Assembly (NCBI RefSeq): GCF_015351075.1
Contig: NZ_JADKRS010000004.1
Span: 186,001 to 250,000, forward strand
DNA length: 64,000 nucleotides
Origin: Clavibacter sp. VKM Ac-2873
GTDB lineage: Bacteria > Actinomycetota > Actinomycetes > Actinomycetales > Microbacteriaceae
Direction: 5' to 3'
This document shows, piece after piece, positions 53,325 through 61,570 of the stretch. A program made the position numbers and the translations under genes. Each line of letters opens with the position of its first letter. Positions within the stretch are counted from its first letter, which is position 1. The notes under the pieces are model-generated. The model saw only the letters and a list, made by a program, of their open reading frames with translations, was not told the origin of the DNA and did not search any database.

Positions 53325-55807
53325 GCGCGCCCGTGACCGAGGCGCCCGCCCTCGCGCTCGCGCTCCGCCCGCTCGATCCGGACGCCGACGCCGCGCTCGT
53401 CCACGCCTGGGTCACCGCCCCCCGCGCCCGCTTCTGGCAGATGGAGCACGCGACCCTCGACGACGTGCGGGCCGAGTACCGGTCCCTCGCGGCGGATCCC
53501 CGGCGCGCGGCCTGGATCGGCCTCCACGACGGCGTCCCCGCGTTCCTCCTGGAGTCCTACGACCCGGCGGACGACCCGATCGGCGCGCACCTGGATCCGC
53601 TCCCCGGCGACCTGGGCATGCACCTGCTCGTCGCCCCGCCGGCCGGTGACCCGCTGCCCGGCTTCACGACCGCCGTCATGCGGCACGTCGTCGCGCACCT
53701 GCTGCGCGATCCGGCCGTGCGGCGCCTCGTGGTCGAGCCCGACGTGCGCAACGAGGCCATCCAGCGCCTCAACGCGCGCGTCGGCTTCCGGCCGCTCCGG
53801 GTCGTCGACCTCGGCACGAAGCACGCGCTCCTCAGCGTCGTCACGCGCGACGACGCCCTCCTGCACGCCACCCCCACGGACGGACACGCCATGACCCTCA
53901 CCCACGACCGCACGACCGATACCCACCCCGAGGCCCGGCCCGCCGCCGCGTCGAGGACCGCCGCGCCGGATCCGCGCGTGCACCCCGCGGGGCACCTCCG
54001 CCCCGACGTGTGGGCCGCCGCCACCCGCCACCTCGTGCGCAAGGCGCTCGCCGAGTTCGCGCACGAGCTGCTCATCGCGCCCGAGCGCGTGGATCCGGAG
54101 CGGCCGCCCGGCGCGCCCCGCCGCCCGCACGACCCGCGCGACTGGGCCGCGTACCGCGTCGCGAGCGCCGACGGTCGGAGCGCGTACGCCTACCGCGCCC
54201 GGATCCTCGAGCTCGACCACTGGGACGTCGACGAGGCGAGCATCCGCCGCACGGTCGACGGCCGGCCCGCCGAGCTCGACGCCACCGACCTCGTGCTCGA
54301 CCTGCGCGACCGCCTCGGCATCACCGACGAGGTGTTGCCCGTCTACCTGGACGAGATCCAGAGCACGCTCTCGGCGGCCGCGTTCTCGCGCCTCCGCGAC
54401 GTGCCCGACGCGCGCGGCCTCCTCACGGCGTCGTACGCGGAGGTCGAGTCGACGATGGACGAGGGCCACCCGTGCTTCGTCGCGACCAACGGCCGCATCG
54501 GCTTCGACCTCGACGACCACGACCGGTACGCGCCCGAGGCGGGGGAGGACGTGCGGATCCTCTGGCTCGCCGTGCACGAGCGCCTCGCGCACTTCGCCGC
54601 CGTCGACGGCCTCGACCGCGAGGCCTTCCTCGACGCGGAGCTCGGCGCCTCCGCCCGCGCCCGCTTCCGCGCCCGCATGGCGGAGCTCGGCATCGACCCC
54701 GCGGAGCGCGTGCTCGTGCCGGTGCACCCGTGGCAGTGGGAGAACGTCGTCACGGTGACCTTCGCGGGCCTCGTCGCCCAGCGCGACATCGTGCTCCTCG
54801 GCACGGGCGACGACGAGTACGGCGCGCAGCAGTCCATCCGCACGTGGGCCAACCGCACGACCCCCGAGCGCTGCTACGTGAAGACGTCGCTCTCGATCCT
54901 CAACATGGGCTTCACGCGCGGGCTGTCGCCGGCGTACATGGCGGTCACCCCGGCGATCAACGACTGGGTGCACGCGCTCGTCACGGGTGACGACGAGTTC
55001 GCGCGGCTCGGGTTCGGGATCCTCCGCGAGGTCGCCTCGGTCGGCGTGCGCGATGCGCGGGTCGACTCCGCCCTGCCGCCCGGCCACTCCCACGGCAAGA
55101 TGCTGTCCGCGCTCTGGCGGGAGTCGCCCGTGCCCGGCCTCGCCGAGGGCGAGCGGCTCATGAGCATGACGAGCCTGCTGCACGTCGACGCGCACGGCGA
55201 CACGGTGCTCGGAGCGCTCATCGACGCGTCCGGGATCGGCGCGGCCGCCTGGCTCCGCCGCTGGCTCGACGCCTACCTCGTGCCGCTCGCGCACGCGCTC
55301 CTCGCCCACGACCTCGCCTTCATGCCGCACGGCGAGAACGTGATCCTCGTGCTCCGCGACCACGTCGTCGTCCGCGTCCTGATGAAGGACATCGCCGAGG
55401 AGGTCGCCCTCTTCGACACGGAGCGCGAGCTGCCGGAGGATGTGCGCCGGATCCGCATGGACGTCCCCGAGGGCGAGCGCACCCTCACGGTCTTCACCGA
55501 CGTGATGGACGGCTTCCTCCGCTTCGCCGCCGCGCTCCTGGAGGACCGCGACGACCTCGGCCCCGAGGGCCTCTGGCGCGTGGCGGCGGAGGCGCTCGCC
55601 GACCACGAGCGGGCGCACCCGGAGCTGGCGGAGCGCTTCGCCCGGTTCGACCTGTTCGCGCCGTCGTTCGACCGCTCGTGCCTCAACCGGCTGCAGCTGC
55701 GCGACAACCGGCGCATGGTCGACCTGCAGGCGCCGGTGATGCAGATCCACGGCTCGCTGCGGAACCCGCTCGCGATCCACGCGGGGCTGCGACCGCGGAT
55801 CGGCTGA
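53321..55807 (+). CDS. desD: Fused acyltransferase and NIS synthetase (DesC-DesD fusion)
   Basis: An 828-residue protein. Residues 10-185 are a GNAT acyltransferase of the IucB/DesC kind (F-W-Q-M-E-H near 37, L-G-M-H-L-L, N-x-x-A-I-Q-R-L-N-A-R-V-G-F), which would succinylate or acetylate the N-hydroxy-diamine. Residues 230-828 are an IucA/IucC-type NRPS-independent siderophore synthetase with H-P-W-Q-W-E-N, A-Q-Q-S-I-R-T-W, V-K-T-S-L-S-I-L-N-M-G-F-T-R-G and H-G-E-N, which joins and cyclises the units. In Streptomyces these are two genes, desC and desD. An in-frame ATG at codon 191 could give a separate second product. GTG start overlaps the desB stop. Confidence 0.9.
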   Translation: MSAPVTEAPALALALRPLDPDADAALVHAWVTAPRARFWQMEHATLDDVRAEYRSLAADPRRAAWIGLHDGVPAFLLESYDPADDPIGAHLDPLPGDLGMHLLVAPPAGDPLPGFTTAVMRHVVAHLLRDPAVRRLVVEPDVRNEAIQRLNARVGFRPLRVVDLGTKHALLSVVTRDDALLHATPTDGHAMTLTHDRTTDTHPEARPAAASRTAAPDPRVHPAGHLRPDVWAAATRHLVRKALAEFAHELLIAPERVDPERPPGAPRRPHDPRDWAAYRVASADGRSAYAYRARILELDHWDVDEASIRRTVDGRPAELDATDLVLDLRDRLGITDEVLPVYLDEIQSTLSAAAFSRLRDVPDARGLLTASYAEVESTMDEGHPCFVATNGRIGFDLDDHDRYAPEAGEDVRILWLAVHERLAHFAAVDGLDREAFLDAELGASARARFRARMAELGIDPAERVLVPVHPWQWENVVTVTFAGLVAQRDIVLLGTGDDEYGAQQSIRTWANRTTPERCYVKTSLSILNMGFTRGLSPAYMAVTPAINDWVHALVTGDDEFARLGFGILREVASVGVRDARVDSALPPGHSHGKMLSALWRESPVPGLAEGERLMSMTSLLHVDAHGDTVLGALIDASGIGAAAWLRRWLDAYLVPLAHALLAHDLAFMPHGENVILVLRDHVVVRVLMKDIAEEVALFDTERELPEDVRRIRMDVPEGERTLTVFTDVMDGFLRFAAALLEDRDDLGPEGLWRVAAEALADHERAHPELAERFARFDLFAPSFDRSCLNRLQLRDNRRMVDLQAPVMQIHGSLRNPLAIHAGLRPRIG

Positions 55808-55816
55808 CGCACCGCG

Positions 55817-55866
55817 GCCGTCATCATCTCGTTGACGCTCATGCGCGTCAATGAGATGATGACGGC
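55817..55866. promoter_or_regulatory. 50-bp imperfect palindrome ending at the start codon of the toxin-like gene
   Basis: Arms 55817-55838 and 55845-55866 are 22 bases with one mismatch; the 6-base centre is TCATGC. The right arm ends exactly before the GTG at 55867 and includes GATGAT at 55855-55860, a likely -10 box for a leaderless start. Such a repeat is the expected operator of an autoregulating toxin-antitoxin pair. It is also 10 bases from the siderophore operon stop, so it may double as that operon's terminator. Confidence 0.75.
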
Positions 55867-56100
55867 GTGGAAATCGTGCCGAGTGCGAGGAAGCACGGCA
55901 TCTCGGACGAGGACATCTCGCATGCCCTGGATCATCCGTTCCGCTATCGAGAGCAGGAGGACCGCGGGGAGCTCCGCATGCTCGTGATCGGAGCGGATCG
56001 CTCCGGGCGGCTGCTCGAGATCGTGCTCGTCCCCGCAGATGAGCCAGCACGTGTCATCCACGCGGACGTGCTCCGGCCGGGCCGGTTCGGGTACCTATGA
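55867..56100 (+). CDS. Toxin-like protein (BrnT/RelE-like small protein)
   Basis: A 77-residue protein. The pattern S-A-R-K-H-G-I-S-D-E-D-I-S-H-A-L, then a short beta hairpin with R-M-L-V-I-G-A-D-R-S-G-R-L-L-E-I-V-L and an ending V-I-H-A-D-V-L-R-P-G-R, matches a group of small actinobacterial proteins seen next to antitoxin-like genes and resembling BrnT-type RNases. Arg, Lys-His and a C-terminal His could serve catalysis. The GTG start abuts a long palindrome. Its stop overlaps an ATG of the next gene. GC content is lower than around it. Confidence 0.7.
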   Translation: MEIVPSARKHGISDEDISHALDHPFRYREQEDRGELRMLVIGADRSGRLLEIVLVPADEPARVIHADVLRPGRFGYL

Positions 56101-56114
56101 AGGGAGAAGCGCAC

Positions 56115-56627
56115 ATGAGTGGGAGAGAAGCAGGAGCGGCTGACGAGGGCATCCAGGAGTTCATCGACAGCATCGATCCCTCGACCATGCGCGATGCTGC
56201 GCACCTCCGGCGCATCGCCGCCGCCCGGACGGCGGTGGAGGCGGCGGAGGAGGGGCTCGTCGAGGCGATCCGTGCCGCCCGGCATGCCGGTGACTCGTGG
56301 ACGGCGATCGGCATGGCCTTGCGCACCTCCAAGCAGAACGCGCACCGGAAGTACGCCCCGCTGGTCGGCGAGGAGGGCGTGGGGTCCACCTCCTCGGCGA
56401 GCGGCGCAGTCGTCGACATCGAGGGCGAAGTGGTCCCCTCCGGTACTGGAGGCTGGGACATCGTCATAGCGGGATCACCATCCGCTGCGGCTCACTTCGA
56501 CACCCAGGCGGAGGCCGCCGCGCGCGCTCGCGAGATCATCTGGGGGGCCGGCGGAGGGGAGGTCAGCATCCACGGTCGAGACGGTGCGGTCCGGGCTCGG
56601 ACCCGGGTCCCACGCCGGGTCTCCTGA
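56115..56627 (+). CDS. HTH-DUF2188 protein, probable antitoxin
   Basis: A 170-residue protein. Residues 35-85 form a helix-turn-helix with G-D-S-W-T-A-I-G-M-A-L-R-T-S-K-Q-N-A-H-R-K-Y, a DNA-binding candidate. The last 55 residues, G-W-D-I-V-I-A-G ... D-T-Q-A-E-A-A-A-R-A-R-E-I-I ... S-I-H-G-R-D-G, match the DUF2188 domain. Antitoxins often join a DNA-binding part to a toxin-binding part, so it could bind both the palindrome and the toxin. The ATG at 56115 has AGGGAG eight bases upstream; an earlier ATG at 56097 overlaps the toxin stop (ATGA) but has no such site. Confidence 0.65.
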   Translation: MSGREAGAADEGIQEFIDSIDPSTMRDAAHLRRIAAARTAVEAAEEGLVEAIRAARHAGDSWTAIGMALRTSKQNAHRKYAPLVGEEGVGSTSSASGAVVDIEGEVVPSGTGGWDIVIAGSPSAAAHFDTQAEAAARAREIIWGAGGGEVSIHGRDGAVRARTRVPRRVS

Positions 56628-56687
56628 GTCCGGTCGCGAAGAGACGGGGGATGCGCTCGTCGGTGTCCTCGCCTGCCCCCGGACACG

Positions 56688-56727
56688 CGAGGAGCCGCCG
56701 CCCGCTCGTGCGGACGACGGCTCCTCG
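56688..56727. terminator. Probable bidirectional terminator
   Basis: CGAGGAGCCG (56688-56697) pairs with CGGCTCCTCG (56718-56727) around a 20-base loop, between the convergent antitoxin and hsp20 genes. Confidence 0.5.
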
Positions 56728-56759
56728 TCGTGCGCGGCGCCGGCACGCCGCCGGGTGGA

Positions 56760-57218
56760 TCAGCTCGCCGCGTGCGCGCCCTGCTCCACCGTGAGCGTCT
56801 GGCTGCCCTGGCCCTGCTGCTCGTCGGACGTGACCGCGATCTTGCGCGGCTTCGCCCGCTCGCTCACCGGGATGGTGACGCTCAGCACGCCGTTGGCGTA
56901 GTGCGCCGAGATGCGCTCCGTGTCGATGCCCTGGCCGAGGGTCAGCTGGCGGAGGAAGGTGCCGGCCACGCGCTCGCGCGTCAGCCATCGCACGTTCTGG
57001 TCGCCGGCGAGCGTGCGCTCGGCGCGGATGGTGAGCAGCTGGCCGTCCACATCGATGTCGACCGAGCCCGGGTCGATGCCCGGGAGGTCGGCAGCCAGCA
57101 CGTAGGTGTCGCCCTCGCGATGCAGGTCGATGGGCATCGGACGGTTCGCCTGGCGGGTCTCGGCCAGCGCGCCCATGGCGCGGTCCAGCTCGCGGAACGG
57201 ATCGAAGGTCATGTTCAT
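56760..57218 (-). CDS. hsp20: Small heat-shock protein Hsp20
   Basis: A 152-residue alpha-crystallin-domain chaperone that binds unfolding proteins in the cytoplasm. The domain (35-130) shows V-L-A-A-D-L-P-G-I, G-Q-L-L-T-I-R-A-E-R and the end motif A-N-G-V-L-S-V-T-I-P-V. The ATG at 57218 follows AGAGGAGT. Upstream on this strand lie a CIRCE element and a HAIR-like repeat, so it should be heat-induced through loss of both HrcA and HspR repression. Confidence 0.93.
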   Translation of the reverse strand: MNMTFDPFRELDRAMGALAETRQANRPMPIDLHREGDTYVLAADLPGIDPGSVDIDVDGQLLTIRAERTLAGDQNVRWLTRERVAGTFLRQLTLGQGIDTERISAHYANGVLSVTIPVSERAKPRKIAVTSDEQQGQGSQTLTVEQGAHAAS

Positions 57219-57256
57219 GCTCGACTCCTCTGATGATCTGCGGTGATGATCTCCGG

Positions 57257-57279
57257 GGTTGAGCCCTCTCGGCTCAACC
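57257..57279. promoter_or_regulatory. HAIR-like element (HspR operator)
   Basis: GGTTGAGCC-N5-GGCTCAACC, perfect 9-bp arms; the TTGAG/CTCAA core and spacing fit the HspR box. It lies about 40 bases upstream of the hsp20 start. Confidence 0.65.
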
Positions 57280-57288
57280 ACGTCGAGA

Positions 57289-57315
57289 TTAGCACTCGAC
57301 CCATGCGAGTGCCAA
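57289..57315. promoter_or_regulatory. CIRCE element (HrcA operator)
   Basis: TTAGCACTC-N9-GAGTGCCAA matches the CIRCE consensus with one changed base in the second arm. It lies just upstream of the HAIR-like repeat, in the hsp20 promoter region. Confidence 0.9.
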
Positions 57316-57353
57316 GCCGTTCGCCGAGGGCGAATGCCGCTCTCACCACCTCT

Positions 57354-57704
57354 TCAGGAGCGCCGGCGGAGGTCGCGCTCCATGCGGCCGATGAGGGTCC
57401 ACACCGCGCGCGACAGGTCGGGGTGCTCGAGCGCGATGCCGCGCAGCAGCCGGTACTCGAAGCGCGCGACCACAGCGGCCTCCGCCGAGGGATGCCGCAC
57501 GCGGGCGAGCTCCTCGGCCATCCCGTCGGCCTCCAGCGCGTCCTGCCGGAGGGTCGCGACCACGTGCTCGTCCACGGTCGGCAGCTCCGGGATCACCTCC
57601 CACGGGTCGGCGCCGTCCCGGCAGCGGTGCTCGATCACGGCGTCCAGCTCGTCGCGGGCCTCCTGGCGCAGCACCTCGAGGCTGGCGGGGAAGCGGGCGT
57701 GCAC
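57354..57704 (-). CDS. Hypothetical protein, helical
   Basis: A 116-residue soluble protein, probably all helix, rich in Arg, Glu and Ala (L-R-Q-E-A-R-D-E-L-D-A-V-I-E-H-R). One Cys. No family recognised. GTG at 57704 follows an AGAGGAT site and is preferred to the GTG at 57752. It lies upstream of hsp20 on the same strand but is separated from it by the CIRCE/HAIR promoter. Confidence 0.55.
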   Translation of the reverse strand: MHARFPASLEVLRQEARDELDAVIEHRCRDGADPWEVIPELPTVDEHVVATLRQDALEADGMAEELARVRHPSAEAAVVARFEYRLLRGIALEHPDLSRAVWTLIGRMERDLRRRS

Positions 57705-57833
57705 GGGCGGATCCTCTCGGGCGGCGGGCCGCTCGGCGGCGGACCCCCTCACGCTACGTCATGCCCCGGAGCGCTCCCGGCGGGATGGCCGGATGCCGTC
57801 GGTAGCCTGGAGGCCCGCCACCCAGGAGGATCC

Positions 57834-58526
57834 ATGACCGACCACGCCCGCCCCGTCGCCCTCGTCACCGGAGCCACCCGCGGCATCGGCCGCGCCGTCG
57901 CGGAGGACCTCGCCCGCACCCATCGCGTGATCGTGCACGGCCGCGACCGCGACGTCGTCGACGCGCTCGCCGCCGCGCTCCCCGACGCCGTCGGCTGGGC
58001 CGCCGACCTCGCCGCGGGCGGCCTCGCCGACCTCGTGCCCGACCTCGACCGCCTCGACGTGCTCGTGCACTCGGCCGGCGTGATCGGCGGCGACGCCGTC
58101 GACGCGACGCCCGTCGACGAGTGGCGCCGCGTGTTCGAGATCAACGTCTTCGCGGTCGCCGAGGTGACGCGCGTCCTCCTGTCCGCGCTCCGGGCGGCGA
58201 AGGGGCAGGTCGTGCTCGTCAACTCCGGATCCGGCTTCACGGCGAGCCCCAGGGGCGGCATCTACGCGGGATCCAAGTTCGCCCTCCGCGCGCTCGGCGA
58301 CGCCCTGCGCGAGGAGGAGCGCCCGCACGGCGTGCGCGTCTCGAGCGTGCACCCGGGCCGCGTCGCCACCGACATGCAGCGCGAGCTCCGGGCGAAGGAG
58401 GGCGGCGAGTACGACGAGACGCGCTACCTCGAGCCCGCGTCGGTCGCGCGCGCCGTGCGGCTCGTCGTCGACCAGACCCGCGACGGCACCCTCGAGTCGG
58501 TGTCGCTGCGCCCGTTCGGGGGCTGA
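57834..58526 (+). CDS. SDR family oxidoreductase
   Basis: A 230-residue classical short-chain dehydrogenase. Cofactor loop V-T-G-A-T-R-G-I-G-R-A-V, H-S-A-G-V, catalytic Ser in V-N-S-G-S-G-F, Tyr and Lys in I-Y-A-G-S-K. The Arg of T-R-G-I-G and H-G-R-D-R suggest NADP(H). Substrate unknown. An AGGAGG site lies four bases before the ATG; TAGCCT about 30 bases upstream may be the -10 box. Confidence 0.88.
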   Translation: MTDHARPVALVTGATRGIGRAVAEDLARTHRVIVHGRDRDVVDALAAALPDAVGWAADLAAGGLADLVPDLDRLDVLVHSAGVIGGDAVDATPVDEWRRVFEINVFAVAEVTRVLLSALRAAKGQVVLVNSGSGFTASPRGGIYAGSKFALRALGDALREEERPHGVRVSSVHPGRVATDMQRELRAKEGGEYDETRYLEPASVARAVRLVVDQTRDGTLESVSLRPFGG

Positions 58527-58546
58527 TCCGCGCCCGCCCGCCGGCG

Positions 58547-58552
58547 TAGCGT
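58547..58552 (+). promoter_or_regulatory. -10 box of the CoA transferase gene, leaderless
   Basis: TAGCGT ends six bases before the ATG at 58559. Confidence 0.55.
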
Positions 58553-58558
58553 GCGGGC

Positions 58559-59947
58559 ATGACGACCACGGCCCCCGACGACGCCTCCGGGCTCGCTGCC
58601 GCGGCCGCCCTCCTCGGCGCCACCGCGCCGATCCGCGTCGTGGGTCGCGGCTCCCTCCGCTCCGCGCTGCCCGTCACCGACCTCGTCGTGTCCTCGCTCG
58701 GGCTGCTCGGCGCCGCCGTGGCCGCGCTCCACGAGGCCGTCGGCCTGCCGGGCCCCCGCGAGGTCGTCGTCCACCGCGGCCGCGCCGAGGCGTGGTGCGG
58801 GCAGCACGTGGAGCCGGTGGGGTGGGCGCTGCCCTCGCCGTGGGATCCGCTGTCCGCCTCGTTCCCCACCCGCGACGGCTCGTGGATCCGCACGCACGCC
58901 AACGCGCCCCGGCACCGCTCCGCGCTGCTCGCGGCCGCCGGGTGCGCGCGCGACGCCGACGCCGACGCGCTCGCTCGGGCGATCGGCGGGTGGGACGCGA
59001 TCGCCCTCGAGGACGCGGTCGTCGCCGCCGGCGGCGTCGCGGCCGCCCTGCGCAGCGCGGGGGAGTGGGTCGGGACGGACGCCGGCCGGGCGGTCGCCGC
59101 CGAGCCGCTCATCGCTTGCGCGGACGGAGGCCGGGACGCGCGCGCGTCGGGCTGGCGTCCCACCGCGGAGGCGCCGCTCGCCGGGATCCGCGTGCTCGAC
59201 CTCACGCGCGTCATCGCCGGCCCGGCGTGCACGCAGGCGCTCGCGGCCCTCGGCGCGGACGTGCTGCGCGTGGATCCGCCCGACTGGGACGAGCCCGCCG
59301 TCCTGCCGCTCGTCATGGCGGGCAAGCGGACCGCGCGCCTCGACGCGCGGACCCCGGCCGGCCGTGCGCGCCTCGTCGAGCTGCTGGCGGGCGCCGACGT
59401 GCTCGTGCACGGCTACCGTCCCGGCGCCCTCGACGCGCTCGGATTCCCGCCCGACGAGCGGGAGCGGATCCGCCCGGGCCTCGTGGCGGCGACCGTCGAC
59501 GCGTACGGGTGGTCGGGTCCGTGGGCGGGGCGACGCGGCTTCGACTCGATCGTGCAGAGCGCGTCGGGGATCGCGCACGCCGGGATGGTCGCGTCGGGCG
59601 GCGACCGGCCCGTGCCGCTGCCCGTGCAGGCGCTCGACTGGGGCACGGGGTACCTCGCGGCCGCCTGCGTCGTCGCCGGGCTGGCGCGGCGGGCCGGCTC
59701 CGGGCGCGGATCGACGTGGCGGCTCTCCCTCGCCCGCACCGCGCACGCCCTCCTCGCGCTGCCGCGCGCCGCGTCGCCGGACGCGGCCGAGGGGAGCGGG
59801 GATCCGCGGGACGAGGCACCACGGCTCGCGGCCACCCCGCTCGGCGATGTCCGCATGACGGCGTCGCCCCTGCGCGTCGGACCCGCGTCGCTCGTTCCGA
59901 CCTGGATCGCCACCGGGCTCGGCGGGGATGCACCGAGCTGGCGCTGA
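58559..59947 (+). CDS. CaiB/BaiF family (class III) CoA transferase
   Basis: A 462-residue family III CoA transferase. The clear CaiB/BaiF part begins near residue 205: A-P-L-A-G-I-R-V-L-D-L-T-R-V-I-A-G-P, followed by G-A-D-V-L-R-V-D-P-P, G-K-R-T-A-R-L-D and D-V-L-V-H-G-Y-R-P-G. The catalytic Asp is expected near D-S-I-V-Q or the preceding D. The first 200 residues are a second, diverged copy of the fold or an accessory domain. It moves CoA between carboxylic acids in the cytoplasm; the acids are unknown. It stands alone, downstream of the SDR gene. Confidence 0.85.
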   Translation: MTTTAPDDASGLAAAAALLGATAPIRVVGRGSLRSALPVTDLVVSSLGLLGAAVAALHEAVGLPGPREVVVHRGRAEAWCGQHVEPVGWALPSPWDPLSASFPTRDGSWIRTHANAPRHRSALLAAAGCARDADADALARAIGGWDAIALEDAVVAAGGVAAALRSAGEWVGTDAGRAVAAEPLIACADGGRDARASGWRPTAEAPLAGIRVLDLTRVIAGPACTQALAALGADVLRVDPPDWDEPAVLPLVMAGKRTARLDARTPAGRARLVELLAGADVLVHGYRPGALDALGFPPDERERIRPGLVAATVDAYGWSGPWAGRRGFDSIVQSASGIAHAGMVASGGDRPVPLPVQALDWGTGYLAAACVVAGLARRAGSGRGSTWRLSLARTAHALLALPRAASPDAAEGSGDPRDEAPRLAATPLGDVRMTASPLRVGPASLVPTWIATGLGGDAPSWR

Positions 59948-59983
59948 ACCGGCGGTCGCCGTCACCCCGTCCGACAGATGATC

Positions 59984-60014
59984 TTGACAAGAGACGATCT
60001 CTTGTGGATATGAT
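59984..60014 (+). promoter_or_regulatory. Promoter of the marR operon, leaderless
   Basis: TTGACA (59984-59989) and TATGAT (60009-60014) with a 19-base spacer. The -10 box ends six bases before the ATG at 60021, so the mRNA should begin at the start codon. Confidence 0.75.
59987..60005. promoter_or_regulatory. Probable MarR operator
   Basis: ACAAGAGA-CGA-TCTCTTGT, a perfect 8-bp inverted repeat that overlaps the -35 box and fills most of the spacer. Binding by the MarR protein encoded at once downstream would block polymerase, i.e. autorepression. Confidence 0.75.
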
Positions 60015-60020
60015 TTCCAC

Positions 60021-60635
60021 ATGAGCTCATCCACCGCGACCCGTGACCGCGACGGCGCCGACGGCGACGTGGACGCATCCGGCATCGACTGGGGATCCGG
60101 CGGCATCGAGACGCAGCTCGGATGGTCCATCCAGGCCGTCTACCAGGGCTTCGTGCGCACCGCGTCGGCGGCCGTCGCGGACGTCCCGGGCGGCCCGCGC
60201 GGGTACCAGGTGCTCGTGGCGATCACCACGGAGGAGCCGTCGTCGCAGCTCGCGCTCGCGCAGCGCCTCGGGATCGACAAGACGCAGATGACCTACGTGA
60301 TCGACGCGCTCGCCGCGGGCGGGCACGTCGAGCGGCAGCCGCATCCGCGGGATCGCCGGATCCGGCAGGTCGTGCCGACCGACGCCGGGCGCGCCCTGCT
60401 GGCGACGGCCCGCGTCGCGCTCGGCACGGTCGAGGACGGCCTGATGGGCGCCCTCGCCCCGGACGAGCGCACGGCGCTCCGTCGCCTCCTCGCCCGCGTC
60501 GCCCTCGGGATCGGCGAGGCCGCCGGCCCCGCCGCCGAGCAGTCGGACGTCGCGCGCCTCGAGCAGCCCGTCGCGGCCCCCCACCGTTCGCGCCGACCGG
60601 CGCGCCGCACCCCCCGAGATGGAGAACCCTCGTGA
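60021..60635 (+). CDS. MarR family transcriptional regulator
   Basis: A 204-residue regulator. The winged helix-turn-helix spans about 70-130: L-A-Q-R-L-G-I-D-K-T-Q-M-T-Y-V-I-D-A-L for the recognition helix and R-D-R-R-I-R-Q-V-V-P-T-D-A-G for the wing. N- and C-terminal tails are polar and longer than usual. It is the first gene of a two-gene unit and probably represses itself and the NmrA-like gene through the operator at 59987. The TGA overlaps the next GTG. Confidence 0.92.
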   Translation: MSSSTATRDRDGADGDVDASGIDWGSGGIETQLGWSIQAVYQGFVRTASAAVADVPGGPRGYQVLVAITTEEPSSQLALAQRLGIDKTQMTYVIDALAAGGHVERQPHPRDRRIRQVVPTDAGRALLATARVALGTVEDGLMGALAPDERTALRRLLARVALGIGEAAGPAAEQSDVARLEQPVAAPHRSRRPARRTPRDGEPS

Positions 60636-61570
60636 GCACCTCTTCTCCCGCATCCGGCCCCGTCGTCGTCGCCGGCGCCACCGGCGACCTCGGCCGCCGC
60701 ATCGTCCGCGAGCTGCTCGCGGCCGGCGCGCGCGTCCGCGTCCTCACCCGGCCCGGCAGCACGGCCGCCGCCGAGGCGTGGGGCGATGACCCGCGCGTCG
60801 AGGTCGTCGAGGCGGCGTACACCGACCGGACCGCGCTGATCCGGGCGGTCGCCGGCGCGCGCGTCGTCGTGTCCGCCGTCAGCGGCGCCCGCGCGGTGAT
60901 CGTGGGGGCGCAGCGCGCGCTCCTGACGGCGGCGGTCGCGGCCGGCGTGCCGCGCTTCGTCCCGTCGGACTACTCCTCCGACTACCGCCGGGTCACGCCC
61001 GGCAGCAACCGCAACTTCGAGCTGCGGCGCGAGTTCGCAGCCGACCTCGACGCGGCGCCGATCCGGGCCACCTCGGTGCTCAACGGCGCCTTCGCCGACA
61101 TGCTCACCGGCCAGGCGCCCCTGGTCCTGTTCGACCGGCGCCGCGTCCTCTACTGGTCGTCCGCGGACCAGGTGCTCGACTTCACGACCAAGGACGACAC
61201 GGCCCGCGTGACGGCGCTCGTCGCCCTCGACGACGACGCGCCGCGCGTGGTCGAGGTGGCCGGCGACCGGGTCTCGGCGCGCGACATCGCCCGGACGATG
61301 ACGGAGATCACGGGCACGCCGTTCGCGCTGCAGTGGGCGGGGTCGACGGGCGTCCTCGCCACGGCGAGCAGCATCATGCGCCGCGTCGGCCGCGACGAGC
61401 AGGCGACGTTCCCCGCCTGGCAGGGGATGCAGTACCTCGTCAGCATGTACAGCGGCGAGGCGGAGCTCCTGCACGTGGACCGCGAGCGGTTCGGCGCGCA
61501 CACGTGGACGAGCGTGCGCGACGTGCTCGCGGAGCACGTGGCGAGCCGCCGGACGAGGGCCTCCGCCTAG
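60632..61570 (+). CDS. NmrA-like NAD(P)H-binding protein
   Basis: A 312-residue atypical SDR. Cofactor loop V-V-A-G-A-T-G-D-L-G-R-R-I, with R-V-L-T-R after the second strand favouring NADP(H). P-S-D-Y-S-S-D-Y lies where isoflavone-reductase-like enzymes have substrate contacts; the usual Y-x-x-x-K is missing. It may be a reductase or an NAD(P) sensor. GTG overlaps the marR stop (GTGA), so the two are co-translated and co-regulated. Confidence 0.83.
   Translation: MSTSSPASGPVVVAGATGDLGRRIVRELLAAGARVRVLTRPGSTAAAEAWGDDPRVEVVEAAYTDRTALIRAVAGARVVVSAVSGARAVIVGAQRALLTAAVAAGVPRFVPSDYSSDYRRVTPGSNRNFELRREFAADLDAAPIRATSVLNGAFADMLTGQAPLVLFDRRRVLYWSSADQVLDFTTKDDTARVTALVALDDDAPRVVEVAGDRVSARDIARTMTEITGTPFALQWAGSTGVLATASSIMRRVGRDEQATFPAWQGMQYLVSMYSGEAELLHVDRERFGAHTWTSVRDVLAEHVASRRTRASA

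Noticed and set aside
53891-55807. Separate NIS synthetase gene starting at the internal ATG
   Set aside because: The frame is continuous with the acyltransferase, and the ATG lacks a good ribosome site. I keep the fusion and mention the internal start only as an option.
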